Of a stretch of DNA of 64,000 nucleotides, positions 55,724 to 64,000 are shown piece after piece. Made by a program: the position numbers and the translations under genes. The stretch is from positions 1,811,501 through 1,875,500 of the forward strand of contig NZ_CP047491.1 of the NCBI RefSeq assembly GCF_009931115.1, in the 5' to 3' direction. Under the pieces are notes generated by a model that was not told the origin of the DNA, ran no database searches, and worked only from the letters and a program-made list of their open reading frames with translations. The DNA is from Microbulbifer hydrolyticus (GTDB lineage Bacteria; Pseudomonadota; Gammaproteobacteria; Pseudomonadales; Cellvibrionaceae). Every line of letters starts with the position of its first letter. Position 1 is the first letter of the stretch.

Positions 55724-56674
55724 TCAATTCCCGTCCTCGATTACCTTCACTACCTCGCCCAGCCTGTCGCCTACGATCTCTCGAATTTGCACCGCCAGCT
55801 CACGATACAATCGGCGGCTCGGCGTGCTGGCGCGCCACACAAGTCCATGCTGGCGGCGTATCGGCTTGGCTTTCAGTTCGCTGACGTGGAGCGCTTCCGG
55901 GTTGTGCATCTCCGAGTGCACGTAGAGACCGGGGAGAAATGCGACGCCGAGTCCCATCACTACCATCTGCCTGAGTGTGTCCAGGCTGGTCCCTTCGTAG
56001 TCTCGCTGCACGTTTGCCCCGAGGCTTTGGCAGATTTCTTGCACCTGATGGTGGAAGTGGTGTTGCCCTTCCAGCGTGAGGACTTTTTCACCGCGCAATT
56101 GGGTGGGACTGACGGTGGCCTTTCCCGCAAGGCGGTGGTCCGCCGGCACCACGAATTTTAGCGGCTCGGTAAACAGCGGCTCCACAGATAGGTCGTCCCG
56201 ATCCACTGGCAAGGGGACGATGGCAATATCATAACTGCCCTCGCTCAACCCTCGCAGCAGCTGCCGCGGCGGTCCCTCGCGTACATACAGTTTCAAACGG
56301 TGGTGTCGCGCATGTAGTGCGGGCAGCACGTGCGGCAACAGGTAAGGCCCCAGGGTAGGGGGGACCCCCAGCTTGTAGGTGGTCTGCAGGCCTTGCGCGA
56401 TGGTATCCGCATTTTCCCGGAATTCACGCATTACCAGCAGCAGCTGGCGGGCTTGTTCCAGTAGTTCGCGGCCCTCGGGTGTAAGCAGCGTGCCGGATCG
56501 GGAGCGCTCAAACAGTGGGAGCCCGAGCAGTGTTTCCAGGGATCGAATCTGGGTGGTCAGGGCAGGCTGACTGACACCGAGCTCTTCCGCGGCGCGCCGG
56601 TAGCTCGAGCGTGACGCGATGGTCACAAAGTACTCGATTTGTCTGAATGTGGGGGTTTGGGGCTGTGCTGGCAA
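55724..56674 (-). CDS. OxyR-clade LysR-type regulator lacking the peroxidatic cysteine
   Basis: The 316-residue product has a winged-helix N-terminus (FRQIEYFVTIASRSSYRRAAEELGVSQPALTTQI) split here from its effector domain. The effector region LTLEGQHHFHHQVQEICQS, then EGTSLDTLRQMVVMGLGVAFLP, matches OxyR closely. The resolving Cys (EIC) is kept; the residue nine before it, Cys199 in OxyR, is His here. It is therefore probably not a standard peroxide sensor. TTG 56674 is the likely start, with GGAG five bases upstream. It is divergent from the carbonic anhydrase, so that pair is the likely target. Confidence 0.82.
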   Translation of the reverse strand: MPAQPQTPTFRQIEYFVTIASRSSYRRAAEELGVSQPALTTQIRSLETLLGLPLFERSRSGTLLTPEGRELLEQARQLLLVMREFRENADTIAQGLQTTYKLGVPPTLGPYLLPHVLPALHARHHRLKLYVREGPPRQLLRGLSEGSYDIAIVPLPVDRDDLSVEPLFTEPLKFVVPADHRLAGKATVSPTQLRGEKVLTLEGQHHFHHQVQEICQSLGANVQRDYEGTSLDTLRQMVVMGLGVAFLPGLYVHSEMHNPEALHVSELKAKPIRRQHGLVWRASTPSRRLYRELAVQIREIVGDRLGEVVKVIEDGN

Positions 56675-56702
56675 AGTAACTCCGGCGTCTACCTGATAAT
56701 AA

Positions 56703-56741
56703 ATAGTTATCAACGATTAGTATTTTAACTTATTGAACTAT
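56703..56741. promoter_or_regulatory. Inverted ATAGTT...AACTAT in the LysR / carbonic anhydrase gap
   Basis: ATAGTT (56703-56708) and AACTAT (56736-56741) form an inverted pair across 27 bases. ATAG and CTAT are the OxyR tetranucleotides, with spacing near that of an outer OxyR pair. It lies between the regulator and carbonic anhydrase starts and is a candidate operator for this OxyR-like protein. Confidence 0.35.
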
Positions 56742-56799
56742 CAAAAAATAATGCTTTCCAACCTGTTTGCCCATTTCTGTTTAGCAGTAAGGAGTTTCC

Positions 56800-57474
56800 G
56801 TGGAACATGTGATTTCTGGTGTGGCGAAGTTTCAGAAAGAAGTTTTCCCAACCAAAAAGGCCCGTTTCTCTGAATTGGCCGAGGGTCAAAGTCCCGAAGT
56901 ACTTTTCATTACCTGTGCGGACTCCCGCATTGATCCGAACCTGGTTACGCAGACTGAGCCGGGTGAGCTGTTCATCTGCCGCAATGCCGGCAATGTGGTT
57001 CCTCCCCATAGCAGCCAGACCGGTGGTATGACGGCGTCCATCGAGTTTGCCGTGGCGGCGCTGGGTGTTTCCCACATTGTCGTGTGTGGTCATACCGACT
57101 GCGGGGCCATGAAAGGGGCGATTGAGCCGGAAAAACTCGACAGTCTTCCGCACGTGAAGGAGTGGTTGAGCCATTGCCGCTCTGCCACAGAAGTCGTGCG
57201 CGACCGTTGCGGTTCTCTGACTCATGAACATCTTGACCAGGTCACTTGTGAGAACGTCATCCAGCAGATGCAGCACCTCCGCACACATCCATCGGTTGCC
57301 ACAGGCCTGGCAAGCGGCCGGGTCACCCTGCACGGCTGGGTATACAACATCGGCAGCGGCGATGTGCTCTGTTTCGACGAAGAAACACGCGAGTTCAAGC
57401 CTATGGATGAGCGCTACCGTGCGATGTTCGGTGATATGCCGAAAGAGGTCGCTGCTGGTTCCTGCTGTAGCTAA
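56800..57474 (+). CDS. can: Beta-carbonic anhydrase
   Basis: This zinc enzyme interconverts carbon dioxide and bicarbonate. The 224-residue product has zinc ligands C39 (ITCADSRIDP), H98 and C101 (CGHTDCGAM), and the active-site D41 and R43. It starts at GTG 56800, five bases after GGAG. The C-terminus is GSCCS, a pair of cysteines not usual in this family. The SulP-type transporter follows 44 bases later, so the pair forms a bicarbonate-handling operon: one supplies bicarbonate, the other interconverts it. Confidence 0.95.
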   Translation: MEHVISGVAKFQKEVFPTKKARFSELAEGQSPEVLFITCADSRIDPNLVTQTEPGELFICRNAGNVVPPHSSQTGGMTASIEFAVAALGVSHIVVCGHTDCGAMKGAIEPEKLDSLPHVKEWLSHCRSATEVVRDRCGSLTHEHLDQVTCENVIQQMQHLRTHPSVATGLASGRVTLHGWVYNIGSGDVLCFDEETREFKPMDERYRAMFGDMPKEVAAGSCCS

Positions 57475-57518
57475 TGCGCTGACACGGAAGTAAATGAAGT
57501 AAAAGAGGTTCAGCAGTA

Positions 57519-59159
57519 ATGAAGTTCGATCTATCCAATTTGCGTGGCGATATTACCGGAGGTATTACCGCCGGTGTCGTTGCGCTTCCCCTTGCACTGG
57601 CATTGGGTGTCGCCTCCGGGCTCGGCCCGATGGCCGGTATGTATGGTGCCATCGCGGTGGGTTTTTTCGCCGCGCTGTTTGGGGGCACCGGACCGCAGAT
57701 TTCCGGACCAACAGGCCCCATGGTGGTGGTGCTGGCCGGTCTGTTTGCGAGTCTTTCCGGAGATGCCTCGCTTATCTTTACCGCCGTCATTCTGGCGGGC
57801 TTGTTACAGATTGTTTTTGGGGTGCTGGGGATAGGGCACTACATCCGACTGGTGCCCTATCCGGTGATCTCCGGATTTATGACCGGTATCGGTGTCATCA
57901 TTATTATTCTGCAGCTGAACCCGGTGCTGGGGCACGCATCACCCAGCGGGACCCTCGGAGCGTTGGGTAATATCCCGGAAGCGCTCTCGGCGATTCACCC
58001 GGCTAACCTCCTGCTCGGTATCGCGACACTGGTGATGGTGTACATGTGGCCCGCGAAGTGGGGGCGATATGTCCCGAGCCCGCTCGCCGCGTTGATTGTC
58101 GGCACATTGGTGGCGTACGTCGCACTGGATGTTCCGGTTCTGGGTAGCATCCCCACAGGCTTGCCGGAACTGCAGATGCCGGTTCTCGGTGGCGATAATA
58201 TGGTGCTGGTGATAGAGGCCGCGATCATCCTTGCCATTCTTGGCAGCCTGGATAGCCTGCTCACTTCATTGGTGGCCGACAACATGACCCGTACGCGCCA
58301 CCACAGCAATAAAGAGCTGATCGGTCAGGGCATCGGCAACACCGCGGCCGGGCTTATCGGCGGTATCGCGGGTGCCGGTGCCACCATGCGCACCGTGGTC
58401 AACATCCGCTCCGGGGGGCAGACACGCATCTCCGGTATGGCGCACTCGCTGGTGCTGCTGGCGGTGGCGCTGGGGCTCGGGCCCTTGGCGGAAAATATTC
58501 CGCAGGCAGTGCTGGCGGGTATTCTGGTTAAAGTCGGTCTGGATATCATCGACTGGAAATACCTGAAGCGCGCGCATCAGGGTCCCCGCTGGGATCTGTT
58601 GCTGATGGTGCTGGTATTGGGTATGACGGTGTTTGTCGACCTGATCACTGCGGTTGGGGTCGGTGTGGTGTTGGCCGCACTGGCTTACGTAAAGCAGGTG
58701 GCGGGGCTTCAGATCGAGCATCTGCGCAATCTGCCCGAGCACCTGGACAGTGATGAGGACAAGGCAATTCTTGAGCGTAATCGCGACAAAATCGCCCTGT
58801 TCGAGTTCAGCGGCCCGCTGAGCTTCGGTGCGGCCGCTGATCTCGGTCACCATGTGCGGGAGCAGAGTGGCGGCGGCGCCCAGGTGCTGATTCTGGACTT
58901 CTCGTCCGTGCCATTTCTGGATGTATCAGCAGCCCTTGCGGTGGAAACCATTGCTTCCGATGCCAAAAGTAGCAGCAAGCGTCTGTTGCTGGCGGGTATG
59001 AACGATGAGGTGCACAAGGTGCTAAAAGCACTGAATGGCCGCATCCCGGCTCAGGGTAGTTACCAAACCCTGAGCGAGGCATTACAGGCCGCGGAGGCTT
59101 CACTGAAGGAGTCTGAAAGTGGCGAGCCGCAGTCGCTGCCGGCGGCTGGCGCGAGTTAA
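57519..59159 (+). CDS. SulP-family transporter, probable bicarbonate carrier (carbonic-anhydrase-linked)
   Basis: This inner-membrane anion permease has 546 residues. It shows VALPLALALGVASGLGPMAG near residues 21-40, about 10-12 hydrophobic segments, and a C-terminal STAS domain (DFSSVPFLDVSAALAVETI near 455-475). It differs from the two SulP copies at 15.7 and 20.2 kb in sequence, belonging to the group linked to carbonic anhydrase, as in BicA-like and CA-fused SulP proteins. Bicarbonate is the expected substrate from the neighbour. The ATG at 57519 is preceded by AAGAGG. Confidence 0.88.
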   Translation: MKFDLSNLRGDITGGITAGVVALPLALALGVASGLGPMAGMYGAIAVGFFAALFGGTGPQISGPTGPMVVVLAGLFASLSGDASLIFTAVILAGLLQIVFGVLGIGHYIRLVPYPVISGFMTGIGVIIIILQLNPVLGHASPSGTLGALGNIPEALSAIHPANLLLGIATLVMVYMWPAKWGRYVPSPLAALIVGTLVAYVALDVPVLGSIPTGLPELQMPVLGGDNMVLVIEAAIILAILGSLDSLLTSLVADNMTRTRHHSNKELIGQGIGNTAAGLIGGIAGAGATMRTVVNIRSGGQTRISGMAHSLVLLAVALGLGPLAENIPQAVLAGILVKVGLDIIDWKYLKRAHQGPRWDLLLMVLVLGMTVFVDLITAVGVGVVLAALAYVKQVAGLQIEHLRNLPEHLDSDEDKAILERNRDKIALFEFSGPLSFGAAADLGHHVREQSGGGAQVLILDFSSVPFLDVSAALAVETIASDAKSSSKRLLLAGMNDEVHKVLKALNGRIPAQGSYQTLSEALQAAEASLKESESGEPQSLPAAGAS

Positions 59160-59186
59160 GTAGGCCTTAAACTCGCTGCGCCATCG

Positions 59187-59237
59187 AATGCCCCGGATCG
59201 TCCCTCGAATTTATGTCGGGGGTTGGTTCGGGGCATT
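59187..59237. terminator. Weak inverted repeat after the carbonic anhydrase operon
   Basis: AATGCCCCG and CGGGGCATT pair perfectly but with a 33-base loop. A short TTTCTGTTTT follows. It lies between the SulP gene and the convergent dehydrogenase-like gene and may weakly terminate either transcript. Confidence 0.35.
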
Positions 59238-59254
59238 TCTGTTTTCGCTGGCGT

Positions 59255-60394
59255 TTATTTGTGGGCGGTTTCTACCGAGGTCACCACCGCATGGGGGGAC
59301 AGCTCTGCCATGATTTCCCTGAGTGGAAGCAATTGCCAGCATGGCAACGCGCCCACGTCCGTATGGTTTCCCCGCAGAATCCGTCTGGCCATTGCGACTG
59401 CTGGCGCGGCGGGAATCCACGGGCCATCGCCATTCAGGCCCAGAATCTGCCAGCTGCCACGGGCACTTTGCCCATCGATATCCCCGTGAATTTCCACCAG
59501 CATGCCGCCGTGATCACTTCCGCCGGGCCAGCGTGCTGCCAGCCAGTGCCCGAGGCGGGCCAGATAGGGGAGTGGGTCGGGGATTGCGTCGGGTCTCCGT
59601 ATGCGCGCCAGCCAGGCGCACAGTGCGAGTCCCCGTTGTAATAACTTTGGCTGTACGCCGGTGCCGAAGCGCAGGTTTTGTATTTCAGGGATGTGCTTCG
59701 GGATCAAACGGAGGTCCGGTACATCGAAGTTGCATACCCGGCGATCGCCCACAGGGTGACCCAGCGTGATTTGGCGCAGCTCAGCGCCACAGTAGCTCGG
59801 TACGCTCCGGCCATCGCGGAGCACCAGCATATCTTTGCCAAGTGACTCGAATCCTGCGCGCACCGTGGCGAAGCCGCGGCTGATACGGTGGGCGGGGGCG
59901 ATGGTAATTTCGATGTCGTCGATACGTGAGAAGGGCTCGCCGAGCACCTGGATAACGGCAGAGCTGAGTGCCGGCAAGCTGCTGGCACCGCTGATCACGG
60001 TGCATTCCGCTTCCTTGGCCCTCTGGTTAAGCGTGGTTATATCGCTGACGAATGTGGTCGCGTCGGCGATATCCACATAGTGGATACCGTTGTCGATGCA
60101 GGCATTCGGGACGTGGTAATCCTGCTGCTGGAAGGGGCCGGCACAGTGAATGACCAGATTGAGGTTGAGGCCACGCAGTTGCGCCGTGAGATTGACGGAT
60201 TCGTGATCAAGGCGCAGGCCTTCGAAGGTGGTATCCGGAAATTGCTGGTACAGCCGGTTGGCGAGGAGTTCCGCTTTGAAGCGGTCGTGTCCGGCGAGGA
60301 TGATGTGGACACCGGTTTCACTGGCGAGCATTTCCGCAATGCGGCTGCCGAAGGTCCCGTAGCCTCCGAGTATCAGAACCCGTTTGCGCAACAT
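59255..60394 (-). CDS. Saccharopine dehydrogenase-like NAD(P)-binding protein
   Basis: The 379-residue product starts MLRKRVLILGGYGTFGSRIAEML, a Rossmann fold with GGYGTFG, and later HCAGPFQQQDYHV and DIADATTFV, typical of the saccharopine dehydrogenase NADP-binding superfamily. The second half has EIQNLRFGTGVQPKLL and a Trp/Pro-rich segment. The substrate is unknown; it may act on an amino acid or lipid. ATG 60394 is preferred; a TTG at 60409 is also open. It lies downstream of lpxH on the same strand, 58 bases apart. Confidence 0.8.
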   Translation of the reverse strand: MLRKRVLILGGYGTFGSRIAEMLASETGVHIILAGHDRFKAELLANRLYQQFPDTTFEGLRLDHESVNLTAQLRGLNLNLVIHCAGPFQQQDYHVPNACIDNGIHYVDIADATTFVSDITTLNQRAKEAECTVISGASSLPALSSAVIQVLGEPFSRIDDIEITIAPAHRISRGFATVRAGFESLGKDMLVLRDGRSVPSYCGAELRQITLGHPVGDRRVCNFDVPDLRLIPKHIPEIQNLRFGTGVQPKLLQRGLALCAWLARIRRPDAIPDPLPYLARLGHWLAARWPGGSDHGGMLVEIHGDIDGQSARGSWQILGLNGDGPWIPAAPAVAMARRILRGNHTDVGALPCWQLLPLREIMAELSPHAVVTSVETAHK

Positions 60395-60451
60395 TTTAAT
60401 CGATGACAACTGGCTGGCTCCTGATCCCTGGCGCGTAATTCACGTGAATCG

Positions 60452-61198
60452 CTAGTCTGCCGTGGGCCAGTGGATCAGTTCAAGTCCCTTGTTGCTCGCA
60501 TCGCCGGTATTTTCCGCTCGAATGCACCAGCCCAGGTCGCCCCAGTCCCCCAAAACGATGCGCTCGGCGGGTTCGCCGTCGATGGTCAGGGTGTGCCGGG
60601 CAGGGCGGTGGGTGTGGCCGTGTATCAGAGTGCGTACCTTGTGGTCGCGCATGACCCGTACGACTTCATCGGGAGTCACATCCATGATGTCTTCCGCCTT
60701 GCGGCTGTTCATGGACTTGGAGGCGGCCCGGATCTGCGCGGCAATTTGCCGGCGCTCGTTCAGAGGCTTTGCCAGAAGCGCCTGCTGCCATTGCGGATTG
60801 CGAGCCTGCTGGCGAAAGGCCATGTATTCCTGGTCCAGCGTACACAGGCTGTCGCCGTGCATGAGCAAGACAGGCTGGCCGGCGAGCTCCACCAGGCTGG
60901 GGTCGGGCAGCAGGGTGGCGCCGCAGCGTCGGGCAAAATCCTCTCCCAGCAGGAAGTCACGGTTGCCGTGCATCAGGTAGAGCTGCGGGCCACTGGCACT
61001 GTATTTGCGCAGTTGTTGCGCAACTTCCGCCACCAGCGGCGCATCGTCGTCGTCCCCGATCCATACTTCGAAAAAGTCACCGAGTATGTACAGGGCTTCG
61101 GCGCCCGCCGCGGGACCTTCGAGAAAGTCATAAAAGGCGCGGGTAATCTGCGGGCGGGATTCGTCCAGGTGCAGGTCTGATATCAGGAATGTTGCCAC
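60452..61198 (-). CDS. lpxH: UDP-2,3-diacylglucosamine diphosphatase
   Basis: LpxH cleaves UDP-2,3-diacylglucosamine to lipid X in lipid A synthesis, at the inner membrane surface. The 248-residue product has the calcineurin-like metal motifs DLHLDESRP, GDFFEVWIGDD, GNRDFLLGEDF and HGHTHRP. The order ppiB-lpxH matches that in E. coli. ATG 61198 is preceded by ppiB 45 bases away, so they are likely co-transcribed. Confidence 0.95.
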   Translation of the reverse strand: MATFLISDLHLDESRPQITRAFYDFLEGPAAGAEALYILGDFFEVWIGDDDDAPLVAEVAQQLRKYSASGPQLYLMHGNRDFLLGEDFARRCGATLLPDPSLVELAGQPVLLMHGDSLCTLDQEYMAFRQQARNPQWQQALLAKPLNERRQIAAQIRAASKSMNSRKAEDIMDVTPDEVVRVMRDHKVRTLIHGHTHRPARHTLTIDGEPAERIVLGDWGDLGWCIRAENTGDASNKGLELIHWPTAD

Positions 61199-61243
61199 TG
61201 GTTGCTCCGCCCGGTGAGTGCCTTATGTTTTTTGCCTGTCCGC

Positions 61244-61753
61244 TTATTTATCGGAGTAGGCGTCGGAGATGGTCACACCGGTGATCTCGATGGTCTCGGT
61301 GGGTACATCCTGGTGGAAGCCGTTGCTGCCAGTGGCCACTTCTTTCATCTTGTTGACCACGTCCATGCCGTCGACCACCTTGCCGAATACGCAGTAGCCC
61401 CAGCCCTGCGCGTCTTTGGCGCGGAAGTTGAGGAAATCGTTGTCGTTGACGTTGATGAAAAATTGCGCAGTTGCGGAGTGCGGATCCATGGTGCGTGCCA
61501 TGGCGAGCGTTCCGGTGTCGTTCTTGAGGCCGTTGTCGGCTTCGTTTTCAACCGGGTCGCGGGTGGGCTTCTGATCCATATTGGGGGTCATACCGCCGCC
61601 CTGGACCATGAAGTTGTTGATTACCCGGTGGAAGATGGTGCCGGTATAGAAGTCGTCACGGCAATACTGCAGGAAGTTGGCCGCCGTCTTCGGCGCCTTG
61701 TCAAAATCCAGCTCGATGGCGATGTCGCCGTAAGTCGTGTGCAAAGTGATCAT
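61244..61753 (-). CDS. ppiB: Cytoplasmic peptidyl-prolyl cis-trans isomerase B (cyclophilin)
   Basis: This cyclophilin isomerises proline bonds in folding proteins in the cytoplasm. From ATG 61753 the 169-residue product starts [20 protein letters not shown] and has [14 protein letters not shown] (catalytic Arg), [20 protein letters not shown] and [15 protein letters not shown]. There is no signal peptide, so it is PpiB rather than PpiA. AGGA lies before the ATG. It is divergent from glnS across 164 bases. Confidence 0.95.
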   Translation of the reverse strand: MITLHTTYGDIAIELDFDKAPKTAANFLQYCRDDFYTGTIFHRVINNFMVQGGGMTPNMDQKPTRDPVENEADNGLKNDTGTLAMARTMDPHSATAQFFINVNDNDFLNFRAKDAQGWGYCVFGKVVDGMDVVNKMKEVATGSNGFHQDVPTETIEITGVTISDAYSDK

Positions 61754-61917
61754 AAAGTGTCCTGTCCGGGTCGGTTTGGGGCGGCATGATACTCTGTTCA
61801 CAGGCCGACGCAAACATACTCCGGCAGGGTGTTACAACCCGAGGAAAACCCATGCGGCGGCAGTCATCTGCGTTATAATCCGCCGCTTAGTTCGAACAGC
61901 TGTATATAGAGAAAGCT

Positions 61918-63591
61918 ATGACATCCGAGAGCAAGCCCGCTCACTTTTTGCAGAATATCATCCGCGAAGATCTGGCCGAGGGCCGCGTCAGCCAACTGAC
62001 TACCCGTTTTCCGCCAGAGCCCAATGGCTACCTGCACATTGGTCACGCCAAGTCGATTTGTCTGAACTTTGGCCTGGCGAAGGAGTTTGGCGGCGAGTGC
62101 AACCTGCGCTTCGACGACACCAACCCGGCGAAAGAAGAAGAGGAATACGTGGATGCAATCAAGCGCGACGTGTCCTGGCTGGGGTTTGAGTGGGCCGGTG
62201 AGGCCAAGTACACCTCGGACTATTTCGATCAACTGCACCAGTGGGCCATAGACCTTATCAAGCAGGGCAAGGCCTACGTCTGTGACCTGTCTCCGGAGCA
62301 GGCCCGTGAGTACCGCGGTACCCTGAAAGCGCCCGGCAAGAACAGTCCCTTCCGGGATCGTTCGGTCGAAGAGAACCTGGACCTGTTTGCGAGAATGGCA
62401 GCGGGCGAGTTTGATGAGGGCAGCTGTAGCCTGCGGGCCAAGATTGATATGGCGGCGCCGAACATCAATCTGCGTGACCCGATCATCTACCGCATCAAGA
62501 AAATGGCCCATCACCAGACCGGTGACAAATGGTGCGTGTACCCGAGTTACGACTTTGCGCATGGCCAGTCCGACGCGATCGAGGGCATCAGCCATTCCAT
62601 CTGTACACTTGAGTTTGAGGACCACAAGCCGCTGTACGACTGGTTCATCGAGAACCTGCCGGTTCCGGCCCGCCCGCGCCAGTACGAGTTCGCGCGGCTG
62701 CACCTGAATTACACCGTGGTGTCGAAGCGCAAGCTGAAGCTGCTGGTCGATGAAGGTTATGTGGATGGCTGGGATGATCCGCGCATGCCGACCATCTCGG
62801 GCATGCGCCGTCGCGGCGTAACCCCGGCTGCGATCCGCCAGTTCTGCGAAATGATCGGCGTGACCCGCTCTGATTCCACTGTGGATGTGGGCATGCTGGA
62901 ATACGCGATTCGCGATGATCTGGATAAAAATGCTCCCCGGGCCATGTGTGTTATGGAACCGCTGAAGGTGACTCTCACCAATTACCCGCAAGGCCAGCAG
63001 GAAATGCTGAGCGCGCCGGGGCACCCGGTGCGCGACGATCTGCCGGCTCGTGAGCTGCCGTTCTCCGGCACGCTGTATATCGAAAAGGAAGATTTCCGCG
63101 AGGAGGCCAACAAGAAGTACAAGCGTCTGGTCCTCGGCAAGAAAGTTCGGCTGCGTAATGCCTATGTCATCCAGGCGGATGAAGTGGTCAAGAACGATGC
63201 CGGTGAGATTGTCGAAGTGCTGTGTTCTGTCGATCTGGATACCCGCGGTAAAGATCCGGCCGACGGCGTAAAGCCGAAAGGCGTGATCCACTGGGTGTCT
63301 GCGGAGAACAACGTCGATTGCGAAGTGCGTCTTTACGATCGTCTGTTCAATGAAGAGTCCCCGGATGTGGGTGATAAAAACTTCCTGGAATCGGTCAACC
63401 CGGACAACCTTCAGGTCCTAACCGGCTGCAAGGCGGAAATCGGTCTGGCGGAAGCTCAGCCTGAAAAGGGCTACCAGTTCGAGCGCAACGGCTACTTCTG
63501 TCTCGACAGTAAATACGGCAGCGCGGAAAAGCCGGTATTCAACCGCACCATCGGCCTGCGGGATTCCTGGGCCAAAGAACAGAACAAGTAA
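61918..63591 (+). CDS. glnS: Glutaminyl-tRNA synthetase
   Basis: This class I aminoacyl-tRNA synthetase of 557 residues charges tRNA-Gln with glutamine in the cytoplasm. The catalytic region has [15 protein letters not shown] (HIGH motif, about residues 34-48), the second motif [10 protein letters not shown], and the active-site Rossmann and beta-barrel anticodon domains ending ...[16 protein letters not shown]. The start at ATG 61918 follows GAGAAAG. The cysS start is six bases after its stop, so the two synthetases are translationally linked. Confidence 0.97.
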   Translation: MTSESKPAHFLQNIIREDLAEGRVSQLTTRFPPEPNGYLHIGHAKSICLNFGLAKEFGGECNLRFDDTNPAKEEEEYVDAIKRDVSWLGFEWAGEAKYTSDYFDQLHQWAIDLIKQGKAYVCDLSPEQAREYRGTLKAPGKNSPFRDRSVEENLDLFARMAAGEFDEGSCSLRAKIDMAAPNINLRDPIIYRIKKMAHHQTGDKWCVYPSYDFAHGQSDAIEGISHSICTLEFEDHKPLYDWFIENLPVPARPRQYEFARLHLNYTVVSKRKLKLLVDEGYVDGWDDPRMPTISGMRRRGVTPAAIRQFCEMIGVTRSDSTVDVGMLEYAIRDDLDKNAPRAMCVMEPLKVTLTNYPQGQQEMLSAPGHPVRDDLPARELPFSGTLYIEKEDFREEANKKYKRLVLGKKVRLRNAYVIQADEVVKNDAGEIVEVLCSVDLDTRGKDPADGVKPKGVIHWVSAENNVDCEVRLYDRLFNEESPDVGDKNFLESVNPDNLQVLTGCKAEIGLAEAQPEKGYQFERNGYFCLDSKYGSAEKPVFNRTIGLRDSWAKEQNK

Positions 63592-63597
63592 GTAGTA

Positions 63598-64000
63598 ATG
63601 GCATTACATCTCCACAATACGTTCTCCGGAAAAAAAGAGCTTTTCACTCCGCTGCAGGAAAACCGCGTACGCATGTATGTGTGCGGCCCTACGGTATACA
63701 ACCGTGTACACATTGGTAACGCGCGCCCGGCTGTGGTGTTCGATACCCTGTACCGTGTATTGAAAGCCGAATACGACGATGTGGTCTACGCGCGCAATAT
63801 CACCGATATTGATGACAAGATCATGAACACCGCGCGGGAAAATGGCGAGGAAATCGGTGCACTGAGCGCGCGCTTCGCGCAGGCCTATTTTGAAGACATG
63901 CAGGCCCTGAATACCCTGCAGCCCGATATCACACCCTATGCCACCGAGCACCTGCCGGAAATGATCGCGATGATCGAAAGCCTGGTGGAGAAGGGGAACG
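63598..64000 (+). CDS. cysS: Cysteinyl-tRNA synthetase, N-terminal part (runs off the window)
   Basis: This class I synthetase charges tRNA-Cys with cysteine. The first 134 residues are present. The Zn/active-site segment [18 protein letters not shown] contains the HIGH-like motif in the HIGN form, followed by [14 protein letters not shown]. The start ATG 63598 lies six bases after glnS. The rest, including the KMSKS loop, is beyond base 64000. Confidence 0.96.
   Translation, partial: MALHLHNTFSGKKELFTPLQENRVRMYVCGPTVYNRVHIGNARPAVVFDTLYRVLKAEYDDVVYARNITDIDDKIMNTARENGEEIGALSARFAQAYFEDMQALNTLQPDITPYATEHLPEMIAMIESLVEKGN

Overview
The window reads as chromosomal DNA of a marine-type gammaproteobacterium. 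The gene content and order (mltD-gloB-yafS-rnhA-dnaQ, fimL-nudC-sohB, lpxH-ppiB beside glnS-cysS), a GlyGly-CTERM exported protease, a Tus-like protein and the moderately high GC suggest the Cellvibrionales/Microbulbifer neighbourhood. This placement is inferred from gene content, not from a search. I see no rRNA, tRNA, insertion sequence, prophage or CRISPR array. Most of the window is dense housekeeping and stress-response sequence.

Layout: 0-4 kb holds a conserved block around the replication proofreading gene (mltD fragment and gloB leftward; yafS-like, rnhA and dnaQ rightward), closed by a bidirectional terminator and followed by nhaB. 5.6-13.4 kb is a rightward run: fimL, nudC, a membrane protein, sohB, acuI, a possible micro-lipoprotein, a patatin-like phospholipase and a lipoprotein. 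13.4-15.6 kb is a UvrD-type helicase. 15.7-22 kb is a sulfide/persulfide-handling region: a BigR/SqrR-type regulator, two YeeE/YedE channel halves and a SulP transporter run leftward; a persulfide dioxygenase, a DUF442 phosphatase/rhodanese-like protein and a second SulP run rightward. The AT-rich gap between them holds three overlapping or adjacent palindromes.

22-27.7 kb carries DUF1415, DUF2058, yceI, an alpha/beta hydrolase and ahpC-ahpF; the ahpC-ahpF gap holds a long inverted repeat. 27.9-33.1 kb is one huge secreted subtilase. 33.5-41 kb has exoD-like, a RimK-RCK_C fusion, an RND pump with its adaptor, and a bestrophin-like membrane protein. 41-45 kb has an exported KatG, a decayed outer-membrane protein gene and a DUF2141-MipA fusion. 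45-54 kb has small hypotheticals, a GIY-YIG-like protein with a histone-like tail, acnB, a YegS-like lipid kinase with no AUG/GUG/UUG start at its true N-terminus, and a Tus-like protein. 54-60 kb has miaE, DUF3081, DUF3429, and an OxyR-clade regulator lacking the peroxidatic cysteine, divergent from a carbonic anhydrase-SulP pair. 60-64 kb has lpxH, ppiB, glnS and the start of cysS.

Working together: three separate peroxide defences (AhpCF, exported KatG, thiol/persulfide removal) sit with sulfur and bicarbonate transport. The most unusual items are the sulfide locus with its palindromic operators, the non-AUG lipid kinase, the Tus homologue outside enterobacteria, the Cys-less OxyR-like regulator, and several domain fusions.
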